Shown: piece by piece, positions 1 through 7,310 of the stretch
Numbering within the stretch: position 1 is the stretch's first letter
Layout: each line of letters opens with the position of its first letter
NCBI RefSeq assembly: GCF_024159085.1
Contig: NZ_JAMZDE010000007.1
Coordinates: 248,001-312,000, forward strand
Reading direction: 5' to 3'
DNA: 64,000 bases
Source: Idiomarina rhizosphaerae
Lineage (GTDB): Bacteria; Pseudomonadota; Gammaproteobacteria; Enterobacterales; Alteromonadaceae
Made by a program: the position numbers and the translations under genes
Notes under the pieces: model-generated
Databases searched by the model: none
What the model was told of the DNA's origin: nothing
The model's input: the letters and a program-made list of their open reading frames with translations, nothing else

Positions 1-649
1 GCTGCATAAGCATCAGTTGGGAATTAATTTCCGCGTCCCACTCGAACAAACCAGATAGTGAGCTCGAAAATGTAGGGCCGCTCGTTGTCCCTTGCCATCT
101 AATTCCAAGATCTTCGAGATACTGGTGCTTGGTTTCCAGAATATTGACTCGTAAGGTCAACATAGGAGGCTCTTCCTGAAAAGATTCTGTTAAATTTAAA
201 ATCTCTTCATGATTCTCAGAAATTTTCTCGAGTTCGTCGTAATTTCTTTTGGATACCTTGCCCGATAAAACTGTAAGCCCTGACTTTTCTGTTTTATTAA
301 GAGCCTGTTCTGCTTCAGATATAGCTTCTAAACGCCCCTCCAGAGAGAGTTCCAGGCTAGCCGTTACCATAACCTTTAATTCTTTTAATACCTCTTCGGA
401 TTTGAGCCAGATATCAGCTTTGCCAACTCCCACCCCTCTTAGAATTGCCCTGCTATTATCGAGCACATGAACATCTACAACACTCTCATCACTGATAAGA
501 ATATCGCTTCCAGGTTCTATACTGATAATTCGAGTCTCACCTTCTTCAAGATAGTAGGAGCTATGATTAACCTCGGCCCTAACACTAAGGGCGACGAAAA
601 ATAACAAAGTCACGACTAAGTAATATTTGAACTTTACTGAACCTTCCAT
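1..649 (-). CDS. Tad/Flp pilus secretin CpaC/RcpA, N-terminal part (truncated by window edge)
   Basis: Reading frame open from an ATG at 649 to the left edge, about 216 codons, so the C-terminal secretin domain lies outside. The start has a signal peptide (hydrophobic core LVVTLLFFVAL, likely cleavage after VRA near residue 25). It is followed by a beta-rich segment (EGETRIISIEPGSDILI, then VVDVHVLDNSRAILRGVG) typical of the pilus-assembly N-terminal domain found ahead of the secretin in CpaC/RcpA, and then the motif LRVNILETKHQYLEDLGI, where secretin domains begin. It overlaps the cpaB stop by 16 bases, as in Tad operons. Role known for the family: outer-membrane channel of the Flp pilus. 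The identification rests on motif style and position after cpaB. Confidence 0.75.
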   Translation of the reverse strand, partial: MEGSVKFKYYLVVTLLFFVALSVRAEVNHSSYYLEEGETRIISIEPGSDILISDESVVDVHVLDNSRAILRGVGVGKADIWLKSEEVLKELKVMVTASLELSLEGRLEAISEAEQALNKTEKSGLTVLSGKVSKRNYDELEKISENHEEILNLTESFQEEPPMLTLRVNILETKHQYLEDLGIRWQGTTSGPTFSSSLSGLFEWDAEINSQLMLMQ

Positions 650-1341
650 GGTTGCACCTTGCTTTGTTTAGAATCTTGATTCCAAATACTTGCTTGATCC
701 AAATGGCGGCCTCTCGCCCAGACCAACATTGGATTTCCAATAGCTTTCGTAAATGCCGCTACCTTCTCAGGCTCCACCAACAATGTCAGCGAATATGAAC
801 CATATCCTTCCTGCAATCCGTGGATATCGAAAATCTCAATCTCTTCAAACGAAACGTATTCTCGCGAACTTTCAAAAGAGTCCCCGGCAAATACAATATC
901 GACCAGATCACCGACTTTCAGTAGCGCATTATGGTGGCCTAAATTGTCCGTAGTCACCGTAATAGCGTAGTAACCACTAGGCAAAACTTCCGACAAACCA
1001 CTGTTCTGATTATTTGATAAAACACGTTCAGAAACGGGTTCACCAGATTTAACAGAACTTCGTAGTTTCCTACCGATAATCAAACTCGCGGAACTCTCCA
1101 AGTACCAATGCTCATTGATGAGTTCGTGCGGATATTTTCGAACCAATAAGTCGTTTACCTCAAGAGTATCTCCGACATTAAGGTCTTTGGAAAAAACAAC
1201 AACACTACCAGCACTTCCTGAAGCCTCTTGAAGTCGTCGGGAAGTTTCTTGCTGTAGATATTGATGAATTAAAAAAACCGTCACCATCGAAATTATTGAG
1301 CTAAAAATTACGGCAAAAATCCATTTCGCCTTTTTTGTCAT
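634..1341 (-). CDS. cpaB: Flp pilus assembly protein CpaB/RcpC
   Basis: 235 aa. One N-terminal membrane segment (residues about 8-28, WIFAVIFSSIISMVTVFLIH) is followed by an SAF-type domain (VVVFSKDLNVGDTLEVNDL, residues about 50-110) and the RcpC/CpaB region (YAITVTTDNLGHHNALLKVGDLVDIVF). Members are inner-membrane or periplasmic components of the Tad secretion system that work with the secretin. I chose the ATG at 1341 over an upstream in-frame start at 1377. It makes an ATGA overlap with the preceding gene's stop and has a strong GGAGGAGG Shine-Dalgarno just before it. It precedes cpaC, the usual order in tad loci. Confidence 0.85.
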   Translation of the reverse strand: MTKKAKWIFAVIFSSIISMVTVFLIHQYLQQETSRRLQEASGSAGSVVVFSKDLNVGDTLEVNDLLVRKYPHELINEHWYLESSASLIIGRKLRSSVKSGEPVSERVLSNNQNSGLSEVLPSGYYAITVTTDNLGHHNALLKVGDLVDIVFAGDSFESSREYVSFEEIEIFDIHGLQEGYGSYSLTLLVEPEKVAAFTKAIGNPMLVWARGRHLDQASIWNQDSKQSKVQPWKVQ

Positions 1342-1529
1342 GAGCCTCCTCCTGGAATTAGTACTAAATAGCGCCAAATAAAATAATAAAACTCTTTCGC
1401 CTTACGGCCGGTCTCAACTAGGTAGTCAATCAGTGAAAATTGCTCTTCAACAATAAATAAAGTGGTCATTATTAAGAGAGAGATCAATAACCACTCTGTC
1501 GATGTCTGGCCACTCTGCTTTCTTCTCAT
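1338..1529 (-). CDS. tiny pilin-like protein with a type IV prepilin cleavage motif
   Basis: 63 aa. Basic N-terminus MRRKQSG, then QTSTEWLLISLLIMTTLFI. This is a G|XXXXE site (Gly7, Glu at mature position +5) followed by a hydrophobic helix, the layout that prepilin peptidase (TadV/CpaA type) cleaves in Flp pilins and TadE-type pseudopilins. The remaining 30 residues are charged and end in PGGGS. It is coupled by 4-base ATGA overlaps to the gene upstream (stop at 1526) and to cpaB downstream. It is much shorter than TadE (about 150-200 aa) but near Flp pilin size. It is probably a minor pilin; no family was recognised. Confidence 0.65.
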   Translation of the reverse strand: MRRKQSGQTSTEWLLISLLIMTTLFIVEEQFSLIDYLVETGRKAKEFYYFIWRYLVLIPGGGS

Positions 1530-2032
1530 AGGACATGAACCAAAATCACATACTCACCTTGTTCAGAGAACATTAGGCGCCCCATATCTTCTTTAAAGAC
1601 CCAAAAATCATGTTTTTTTTCAATCGATTGAAAGGAATCGATTTTTTGACTGTAAGTTAATTTCAATACGTTTTTTATATCTTTGAATTTGAATGTTGAT
1701 AAATAAACCCAGACCTCTTTTCCATTTTTCTGGGTTTTTGAAATGGCATGAAAAGGCCCGTCAAGCTTAGGCCTTTCCATATACGGAAGAATTATTTTAC
1801 TTAAAATCCATGAACCATCATTTCCTTTGAAGAAAGTCCAGTTATCTTTTCCAATAGGACAGATCCAAAAATCTCCATGAGGAGCTGGACAGTAGGAATA
1901 GAAATCTTCAATAACACTCCAGTCTGGAACATTAGGACTTTGTAAAAAATAAGCAGTAGCCGTCGCATTCTGAGAAATTGGTATTTCAGACCATTCCCAT
2001 TTATCAAACCCAGCAGGAATATCAGAAATCAT
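1526..2032 (-). CDS. protein of unknown function, paralog A of a tandem pair within the Tad operon
   Basis: 168 aa. No signal peptide, membrane helix or family motif was recognised. It is clearly paralogous to the product of the next gene upstream (2143-2643): the C-termini share SFQSIE and then GR(L/V)(M/I)FSEQGEYVIL with H-x-L at the end. The N-termini share the W-x-W/E core and ...PDW...F-Y-YCP...FW-CPI....W. It is rich in Trp, Phe and Tyr and acidic, suggesting a soluble beta-type fold. I chose the ATG at 2032 (GAGGTG Shine-Dalgarno 7 bases upstream) over a TTG at 2047 because it aligns with the paralog's start. It lies between TadE-like and cpaB genes, so a pilus-related or immunity-like role is possible but unsupported. 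Confidence 0.7.
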   Translation of the reverse strand: MISDIPAGFDKWEWSEIPISQNATATAYFLQSPNVPDWSVIEDFYSYCPAPHGDFWICPIGKDNWTFFKGNDGSWILSKIILPYMERPKLDGPFHAISKTQKNGKEVWVYLSTFKFKDIKNVLKLTYSQKIDSFQSIEKKHDFWVFKEDMGRLMFSEQGEYVILVHVL

Positions 2033-2142
2033 ATTTATACACCTCAATTAGAGCTTCAACCGCTACTTATTACCGCTGTACTCGCGTGCTTTTTAGCTAA
2101 GTCGGTTTCGTAGTTCGTATCGGAACATGACTAAAATCTTCC

Positions 2143-2643
2143 TCATAAAAAATGAGCCAGAATCACATACTCGCCTTGTTCAGAAAAAATTACGCGCCCC
2201 ATATTCTCTTTTAATATCCAAACATCATTTTCCTGCTCAATAGATTGAAAAGAATCAACTTTTTGACTGTAATAGGACATCATTGCGGTTTGTAATTGTT
2301 TAAGCGGGTATCTAGCCAAATAAATCCATATATTTTCTCCATTTCTCTCATGTTCTGAAATGGGAGTAATAGGTCCCTTTAAAGATTCTTCATGTGCTGG
2401 AAAATTAGTCAGTGGCATTAGTATCCATTGTCCGTTTTCTACCTCAAACAAGGTCCAATCGGTATCTTCTATGGGACAAAGCCAAAATATTATTTCCCCT
2501 CCGGGACAATATGGATAAAATTGGCTCAACTTTTTCCAGTCAGGAGTTTCTGGCTTTCTCAAAAAAAGAGCATCAATATTGATGGATGAGCTAATCGGTT
2601 GCTCAGCCCAGCTCCAGTCATCTAAAACTACGGGTAAATCCAT
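2143..2643 (-). CDS. protein of unknown function, paralog B of a tandem pair within the Tad operon
   Basis: 166 aa, paralogous to the 1526-2032 product and of nearly the same length. Begins MDLPVVLDDWSWAEQPIS; shared blocks include CPGG/CPAP, FW-CPIE, W-L, IWIYLA and the C-terminal FSEQGEYVIL. It has no export signal and no recognised domain. The ATG has a good AAGGAA Shine-Dalgarno, and the gene starts 3 bases after the TadE-like stop, so it is in the same transcript. About 110 bases without an obvious gene, terminator or promoter separate it from paralog A. Cys and Trp positions are partly conserved between the two copies, which argues that both remain functional. Confidence 0.7.
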   Translation of the reverse strand: MDLPVVLDDWSWAEQPISSSINIDALFLRKPETPDWKKLSQFYPYCPGGEIIFWLCPIEDTDWTLFEVENGQWILMPLTNFPAHEESLKGPITPISEHERNGENIWIYLARYPLKQLQTAMMSYYSQKVDSFQSIEQENDVWILKENMGRVIFSEQGEYVILAHFL

Positions 2644-2645
2644 AA

Positions 2646-3185
2646 CTATTCCTTTTTTTGAAGTACTTCCTCGGGCACGACATCTGGAGATATCGTACCG
2701 AAAACTAAATAATCTGAACTAAGCTCTTTAGCCAAAAAAATTGAGCCAAGCCCATCTTGGATTAATTCTGTTATTTCTCCTGAGAGTAAGTTATTTACAA
2801 CTAAAGACGCAGGCCTAGTCGATAGCTCCTCGCTGCTTCTCGCCTGCCAACTATCTGTTAACCTAGTCATTGGATAAAAAGGTTTTTTATCCAACTTCTT
2901 CAACTCTCTTAAGTTTTTTCCCTGGAGCTTTACGGGGAGAAGCTTATTTAGAGGGATAAATAGCTTTTCTGTATGTTTATTTAGCCGATACTCTCCCGAT
3001 AATTTAGCTCGATCAACATCCATAACCCTGCTCCAAATAATTTTACGAGCCTCAATAAGGTTAACGGTACTGTTGTTAACCGAAGGTATAAGAACTTGAT
3101 ACAACGACAAATAAATAGCTAGCAAAATACCAATTGATAACATAACCTCAACAGTAGCTTGACCTTTATATTTAAAGCGCGTCAC
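2646..3185 (-). CDS. TadE-like pseudopilin
   Basis: 179 aa. The N-terminus MTRFKYKGQATVEVMLSIG contains G8|QATVE: a prepilin-peptidase site with Glu at +5 ahead of a hydrophobic helix (residues about 13-33), typical of TadE/TadF pseudopilins of the Flp pilus system. The rest is a soluble domain with no recognised motif. The start is GTG at 3185, overlapping the upstream tadG-like gene by 14 bases. Length fits the TadE/TadF family. TadE-like proteins are membrane-anchored minor components needed for Flp pilus assembly. Whether this is TadE or TadF cannot be decided from the sequence. Confidence 0.75.
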   Translation of the reverse strand: MTRFKYKGQATVEVMLSIGILLAIYLSLYQVLIPSVNNSTVNLIEARKIIWSRVMDVDRAKLSGEYRLNKHTEKLFIPLNKLLPVKLQGKNLRELKKLDKKPFYPMTRLTDSWQARSSEELSTRPASLVVNNLLSGEITELIQDGLGSIFLAKELSSDYLVFGTISPDVVPEEVLQKKE

Positions 3186-4395
3186 GACCTAAAATTCCTG
3201 TTTTATCTTTATAAGATATTGAAGTTAGCTGAGGCTCCCAGAGCGCATTAAACAAGTTATCCGTTTCATAAAGCTCATCTTTTCTAGAGAAGATTTTGTC
3301 TGGACGACTAAAATGCGTTTTTGCTTTAGCATATGCAACTTGGTTACTGCCCCCCACTTTTATTATCACCGTATCCATGCTCATCTTTAAAAAGTTGTTT
3401 AGCCGCATATAGCTAAACTTTTGCGGATTCGAATGAAACGACTCCATCTGAGCTAATCCTAGTCGGGAAGACATTGAGTTACTTTGAAACGCCTCCCCAT
3501 AACCGGAACGATGATAACGTCTTTGCTGCTGTGCTTTAGCGCCCCAGCCTAATGGCAATTGCTCCCTATAACTTCCTACAAGCCATTTTCGTCCGTGAAG
3601 CGAGACTGAATCCAGAGCATGCCAGTCCCAGCCTCCGTTTCTATTTCTTGATAATTCTGTTCCGCCACGCTTTACTATTTTATGAGTGAATATGTCTACC
3701 CAGTCATATCCTCTATTTCGGCTAAAGGGATCCAAGCTTTTTAAAGTAAGTTCTTCAAACTCTTTGGATTCCTTAGTATTTTTAGTATTTCGAACTTCTG
3801 TTTTGCGCCACCAAAGAGTTGGAAATGGCACGACACCTCCTCCTTGATAGGCTTCCCAACTTAGATCTCCGGAATGCTTAGAAACGATATCTTGAATAAG
3901 AAGTGGTAACTCCATAACGAAACTCGCATCTAGAAGTCTCTGGGCTGCCGATATTCCCTGTATTACAGCCGATTGAAAACGGATTAAGACGCGCGCCAGT
4001 TGCTGATAGCTTTCCTCGACTCGGTCGAGAATGGTGGATAACACTCTGGTTATTTGCCCCAGATAAGGAATAAATGATGTCACAGTCTCTAAATTGTCCG
4101 CAGTCCGGTCCAACATAGACATATAGCTCGCTAGACCAACCCACTGAGCTATTGCCACCTGGTTTCCAATAAGAGCTCGATTTGTTAAAGCTAGAAAGTT
4201 CATCTGCCGGGACATAGCAACAGCTGCGCTATAAGCCGCGTTATCAGCAACACTTTGCAAGTACCATTGACGCCGGGCGTGTTTCCCCATATCCGTCACA
4301 GCGAAAAGCAACATCGAAACGAGTAACAAAACCCCGACCATTAAAATCAGGGTTTGTCCTTTTATTCGCGTGTTGGATTTTTCCAAAGCAATCAT
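3172..4395 (-). CDS. TadG-like Flp pilus-associated protein
   Basis: 407 aa. N-terminal KGQTLILMVGVLLLVSMLLF (residues about 12-32) is the Tad-type membrane anchor without a Glu+5, as expected for TadG, which is not processed as a pilin. It is followed by QSVADNAAYSAAVAMSRQ, the characteristic ADxAAxxAA segment after the TadG helix. The remainder is a long, poorly conserved extracytoplasmic region without a von Willebrand A domain that I can see, so it is a short TadG-type. It overlaps the Flp pilin stop by ATGA (4392-4395) and the TadE-like start by 14 bases, hence translationally coupled. Confidence 0.72.
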   Translation of the reverse strand: MIALEKSNTRIKGQTLILMVGVLLLVSMLLFAVTDMGKHARRQWYLQSVADNAAYSAAVAMSRQMNFLALTNRALIGNQVAIAQWVGLASYMSMLDRTADNLETVTSFIPYLGQITRVLSTILDRVEESYQQLARVLIRFQSAVIQGISAAQRLLDASFVMELPLLIQDIVSKHSGDLSWEAYQGGGVVPFPTLWWRKTEVRNTKNTKESKEFEELTLKSLDPFSRNRGYDWVDIFTHKIVKRGGTELSRNRNGGWDWHALDSVSLHGRKWLVGSYREQLPLGWGAKAQQQRRYHRSGYGEAFQSNSMSSRLGLAQMESFHSNPQKFSYMRLNNFLKMSMDTVIIKVGGSNQVAYAKAKTHFSRPDKIFSRKDELYETDNLFNALWEPQLTSISYKDKTGILGRDAL

Positions 4396-4670
4396 TTCTT
4401 CTTGCCTTGCTCAGTAGCCTCGTCATAATTTCCGAGGTTTACTTCAGTATTTGCTACGGTTCCTGCGCGTCTTGACGACTGGCGAGCTCGGTTTAGTTGT
4501 TGCGTAGATGATTGCCCTGTCATTTCCTGAGCAAGTCCAGCCACCTGGTTACGTATGGACTTACCAAAAAGTGAATAAACTCCGATTGCCGCAACGGCAA
4601 CCAAAGCAACAATAATGATGTATTCCGTCATTCCCTGACCACGAGAACGCCGAGCTAAATGCGTATTCAT
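4392..4670 (-). CDS. flp: Flp-type major pilin
   Basis: 92 aa. MNTHLARRSRGQGMTEYIII shows the Flp prepilin motif G11|QGMTEY (Glu at +5, Tyr at +6), followed by a strongly hydrophobic Ala/Val helix (residues about 17-36) and a short Gln/Ser/Arg-rich tail longer than in minimal Flp pilins. Start ATG with an AGGAGGG Shine-Dalgarno. It is the first gene of the Tad operon, as usual, and pilin export and maturation would need the TadA/B/C and TadV genes expected outside the window. Upstream (4671-4764) lies the only space for the operon promoter; a TATACT -10 candidate sits at 4719-4724 with no good -35. Confidence 0.85.
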   Translation of the reverse strand: MNTHLARRSRGQGMTEYIIIVALVAVAAIGVYSLFGKSIRNQVAGLAQEMTGQSSTQQLNRARQSSRRAGTVANTEVNLGNYDEATEQGKKK

Positions 4671-4764
4671 AATTCCCTCCTGGCAATATCAACACCACAA
4701 TTGGCGTTGACGTCAGGAAGTATAGAACGAGTTTTAGAGGGTCAGATCAGAAGTAGCAAATGTC

Positions 4765-5436
4765 TTACTCAATATTAAGATATTTATGCATCTGCACGGA
4801 AAGACGCCAGTTGCGCGCTATGCAGGTTTTCATGGCCAGCTCGGTGGCGCGCGGGCGCTGGCTTATCGGTTGCAGGCAAATAATAGCGTCTGCTTTGGGT
4901 GGGCAGCGTTCTAGTAAGGAATCTAGCGCGTCTATGTGTTTTTGCATGGCTATGGGGTGCTTTATTTCATTAGCGCGTGCCATGCAGTCGGGGCGTACTA
5001 AATAACCACCGGGCATATTCAGCTTGGGCGATACCGTTACCCAGGTGCTGTCAGTTACTTTTAGCTCAAAGGTACCGCTGGTTTCTATTTGCAGCTGGTA
5101 GCCTTTAGCTTCTAAGGCTTTGCCAAGCGGCAGCAAGTCAAACATAGCGGGTTCGCCACCGGTTATCACTACGTGTTTGGAGGTGTAACCTTCTTGCTCA
5201 AAGCGCGCAATAATGTCCTCGGCGGTCATTTCTGACCATTTTGCTGAGGCTTCGGTTTTTGCCATCATGGTGTCTATGCTGACCTGGTCGCTGGGGTTGG
5301 TTTCCCATGTGTGCTGGGTATCGCACCAGGGGCAGCCCACAGGACAACCCTGCAAACGCAGAAAAATAGATGGCACGCCGGTAAAGGTGCCCTCGCCTTG
5401 CAAGGTTTCAAAAATTTCGTTGATGCGGTAAGACAT
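4765..5436 (-). CDS. queE: 7-carboxy-7-deazaguanine synthase QueE
   Basis: 223 aa, the E. coli-type length. Radical SAM cluster GCPVGCPWCDT gives C31, C35, C38 (CX3CX2C), preceded by EIFETLQGEGTFTG, which is diagnostic of QueE. TGGEP (middle) is a SAM-binding element. It converts 6-carboxytetrahydropterin to 7-carboxy-7-deazaguanine in queuosine biosynthesis. It is divergent from queC, which acts next, across a 62-base gap. It is followed on the same strand by the Tad operon after 94 bases with no terminator visible. Confidence 0.95.
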   Translation of the reverse strand: MSYRINEIFETLQGEGTFTGVPSIFLRLQGCPVGCPWCDTQHTWETNPSDQVSIDTMMAKTEASAKWSEMTAEDIIARFEQEGYTSKHVVITGGEPAMFDLLPLGKALEAKGYQLQIETSGTFELKVTDSTWVTVSPKLNMPGGYLVRPDCMARANEIKHPIAMQKHIDALDSLLERCPPKADAIICLQPISQRPRATELAMKTCIARNWRLSVQMHKYLNIE

Positions 5437-5498
5437 AGCTTCCGTTAAAATGGCTTTGATTAAAATGAGTGAATGCGGATTATACGGGGAGTTACAGC

Positions 5499-6155
5499 AT
5501 GTCGCAAAAGGTCGTTGTTATTTATTCAGGCGGAATGGACTCTTTTACCGTTTTGCACAAAGCCCTGGCCGAGGGAAAAGAGGTACTGGCTCTGTCGTTT
5601 AACTACGGACAACGCCATGTCAAAGAACTAGAAGTTGCGGCTAACGTCTGTAAACAGCATGGGATACCCCATAAAGTGGTGGACATTACCGCTATTAACT
5701 CGCTGCTGTCGGGTAGCTCGCTCACCGACGACATAGACATTCCTGAAGGCCACTACGAAGAAGAGTCAATGAAGTCCACTGTGGTGCCCAACCGCAATAT
5801 GATTTTACTGTCATTGGCCATTGGTTACGCGGTGTCTGAAGAGGCCTCTGCGGTGTATTACGGCGCGCATTCGGGTGACCACGCTATTTACCCGGACTGT
5901 CGTCCGGAGTTTGTACGGCAAATGGATGTAGTGAGTAAAATGGCGAACTACGAGCCGGTAGCGGTTCATGCGCCCTATTTAGATGTGGATAAAAACGCGA
6001 TTTTGGCCGACGGCATTAAAATGGGGCTGGACTACAGTCAAACCTGGACTTGCTATAACGGCCGCGACAAAGCCTGTGGTAAATGCGGTGCCTGCCAGGA
6101 ACGTTTAGAGGCCTTCGCCGCCAACGGCATTGAAGACCCCATTCTTTATGAATAA
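5499..6155 (+). CDS. queC: 7-cyano-7-deazaguanine synthase QueC
   Basis: 218 aa from the ATG at 5499, which has a GGGGAG Shine-Dalgarno. An in-frame GTG at 5469 is less likely. PP-loop ATPase motif SGGMDS at residues 10-15; zinc-binding cysteines near the C-terminus C185, C193, C196, C199 (TCYNG...ACGKCGAC). The enzyme makes preQ0 from 7-carboxy-7-deazaguanine, ammonia and ATP. It is divergently arranged with queE. The stop codon lies in a 14-base unit repeated three times (see the repeat at 6147-6185). Confidence 0.95.
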   Translation: MSQKVVVIYSGGMDSFTVLHKALAEGKEVLALSFNYGQRHVKELEVAANVCKQHGIPHKVVDITAINSLLSGSSLTDDIDIPEGHYEEESMKSTVVPNRNMILLSLAIGYAVSEEASAVYYGAHSGDHAIYPDCRPEFVRQMDVVSKMANYEPVAVHAPYLDVDKNAILADGIKMGLDYSQTWTCYNGRDKACGKCGACQERLEAFAANGIEDPILYE

Positions 6156-6185
6156 AGACCTACGAATAAAAAGCTACGAATAACC
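6147..6185. repeat. three tandem 14-base units carrying stop codons
   Basis: Units TATGAATAAAGACC (6147-6160), TACGAATAAAAAGC (6161-6174) and TACGAATAACC (6175-6185, incomplete). The first contains the queC stop TAA (6153-6155); the copies place TAA at 6167-6169 and 6181-6183. Because 14 is not a multiple of three, the three stops fall in three different frames. The repeat fills the gap between the convergent queC and nagZ genes, where no hairpin terminator is seen. Confidence 0.75.
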
Positions 6186-7177
6186 TACAGCCAGCGTTGG
6201 GCTTGTTCCCAACGCTCGGTGCGTTTTAACTCTTCCAGCGACACCGCACTGGACGACATTAGCATTCGATTCACGCGCTGGGCACTCTCTGGCTCTGTTG
6301 CTGGCAAATCAGCGTCCAACACTTGCACCGCTCCTGCTCTGTCATTACACACCAGTATCATGTCGCAGCCAGCCTTTAGCGCCGCCACAGCGCGCTGCTG
6401 CATGTCACCAGCAACGGTTGCGCCCTGCATAGACAAGTCGTCACTAAAAATAGTGCCATTAAACTGCAGTTCGCTGCGCAGTATTTTCTGTAGCCAGAAC
6501 TCGCTGAAACCGGCGGGTTGTGGGTCTATTTGCGGGTAAATAACGTGAGCCGGCATTATGCCGTCCAGTTTCTGGCTTAATGACAAAAACGGCTTTAAAT
6601 CGTGCGCGCGAATTTGCTCTAAGGTACGGTCGTCTTCCGGAATGGCAATGTGGGAATCGGCCTGAACAGAGCCGTGCCCCGGAAAATGCTTACCCGTACA
6701 AGCCATACCCGCTTCATGCATGCCTTCAATAAAGGACGACGCCAATTTAGAAATTTCAGACGGTACTGCAGAAAATGCGCGGTCACCAATAACGTCACTG
6801 CAGTCGTCTACATCCAGTACTGGGGCAAAACTGATATCAATGCCCACAGCCTGAACCTCTGCTGCCATTAGCCAGCCTAAGTCGCGCGCGGCACGCTGGC
6901 GTTCGTCTTCATCTTCAATTTTTTGCAGAGAGCCCATAGACGGAATGGCGCTAAAGCCCTCATGAAAGCGCTGTACCCGACCGCCTTCGTGGTCTACTGC
7001 AATAAGCAACGGCTTAGCCGCGGCAGCTCGTGCCTCACGTATCAACTCCTGCAGTTGTTCCAGCGAGGCAAAGTTACGCGTAAATAAAATGAGTCCGTTA
7101 ACGGCGGGGGCCGCAAGAAGGCTTTTGTCTTCTTCGGTCAGCTCAGTGCCCGCAATATCTATCATTAATTGTGCCAT
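6185..7177 (-). CDS. nagZ: beta-N-acetylglucosaminidase NagZ (glycoside hydrolase family 3)
   Basis: 330 aa. Carries VDHEGGRVQR (residues 61-70), the family signature KHFPGHGSVQADSH (163-176; His176 in the Asp-His catalytic dyad loop) and FSDDLSM (244-250) with the nucleophile Asp around 246. Cytoplasmic; removes GlcNAc from anhydro-muropeptides in peptidoglycan recycling, and in other bacteria links recycling to AmpC induction. It is a single gene, convergent with queC and divergent from the S41-type lipoprotein. Confidence 0.95.
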   Translation of the reverse strand: MAQLMIDIAGTELTEEDKSLLAAPAVNGLILFTRNFASLEQLQELIREARAAAAKPLLIAVDHEGGRVQRFHEGFSAIPSMGSLQKIEDEDERQRAARDLGWLMAAEVQAVGIDISFAPVLDVDDCSDVIGDRAFSAVPSEISKLASSFIEGMHEAGMACTGKHFPGHGSVQADSHIAIPEDDRTLEQIRAHDLKPFLSLSQKLDGIMPAHVIYPQIDPQPAGFSEFWLQKILRSELQFNGTIFSDDLSMQGATVAGDMQQRAVAALKAGCDMILVCNDRAGAVQVLDADLPATEPESAQRVNRMLMSSSAVSLEELKRTERWEQAQRWL

Positions 7178-7248
7178 AACAGCGGCTTTCTCGTTTGGTT
7201 TTCAGTAGTCAGCAGTTTGCCATGAGTTCAGTAAAGACGCCACGTTCC

Positions 7249-7279
7249 TTGTTTATCTTTTCGTTCGCTGTGCTAAATT
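7249..7279 (+). promoter_or_regulatory. candidate sigma-70 promoter for the S41-type gene
   Basis: TTGTTT (7249-7254), 19-base spacer, TGC-TAAATT extended -10 (7274-7279), about 31 bases ahead of the start codon at 7311. The spacing is long, so support is modest. Confidence 0.35.
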
Positions 7280-7310
7280 AACATTATTACAACAACAAGA
7301 GAGACGTAGT

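Noticed and set aside
4719-4747. Promoter for the Tad operon
   Set aside because: A TATACT -10 is present, but no acceptable -35 at 16-18 bases; mentioned only in the pilin entry.
5437-5498. preQ1 riboswitch between queE and queC
   Set aside because: The gap is 62 bases on a divergent junction and shows no convincing preQ1-type stem with the A-rich tail.
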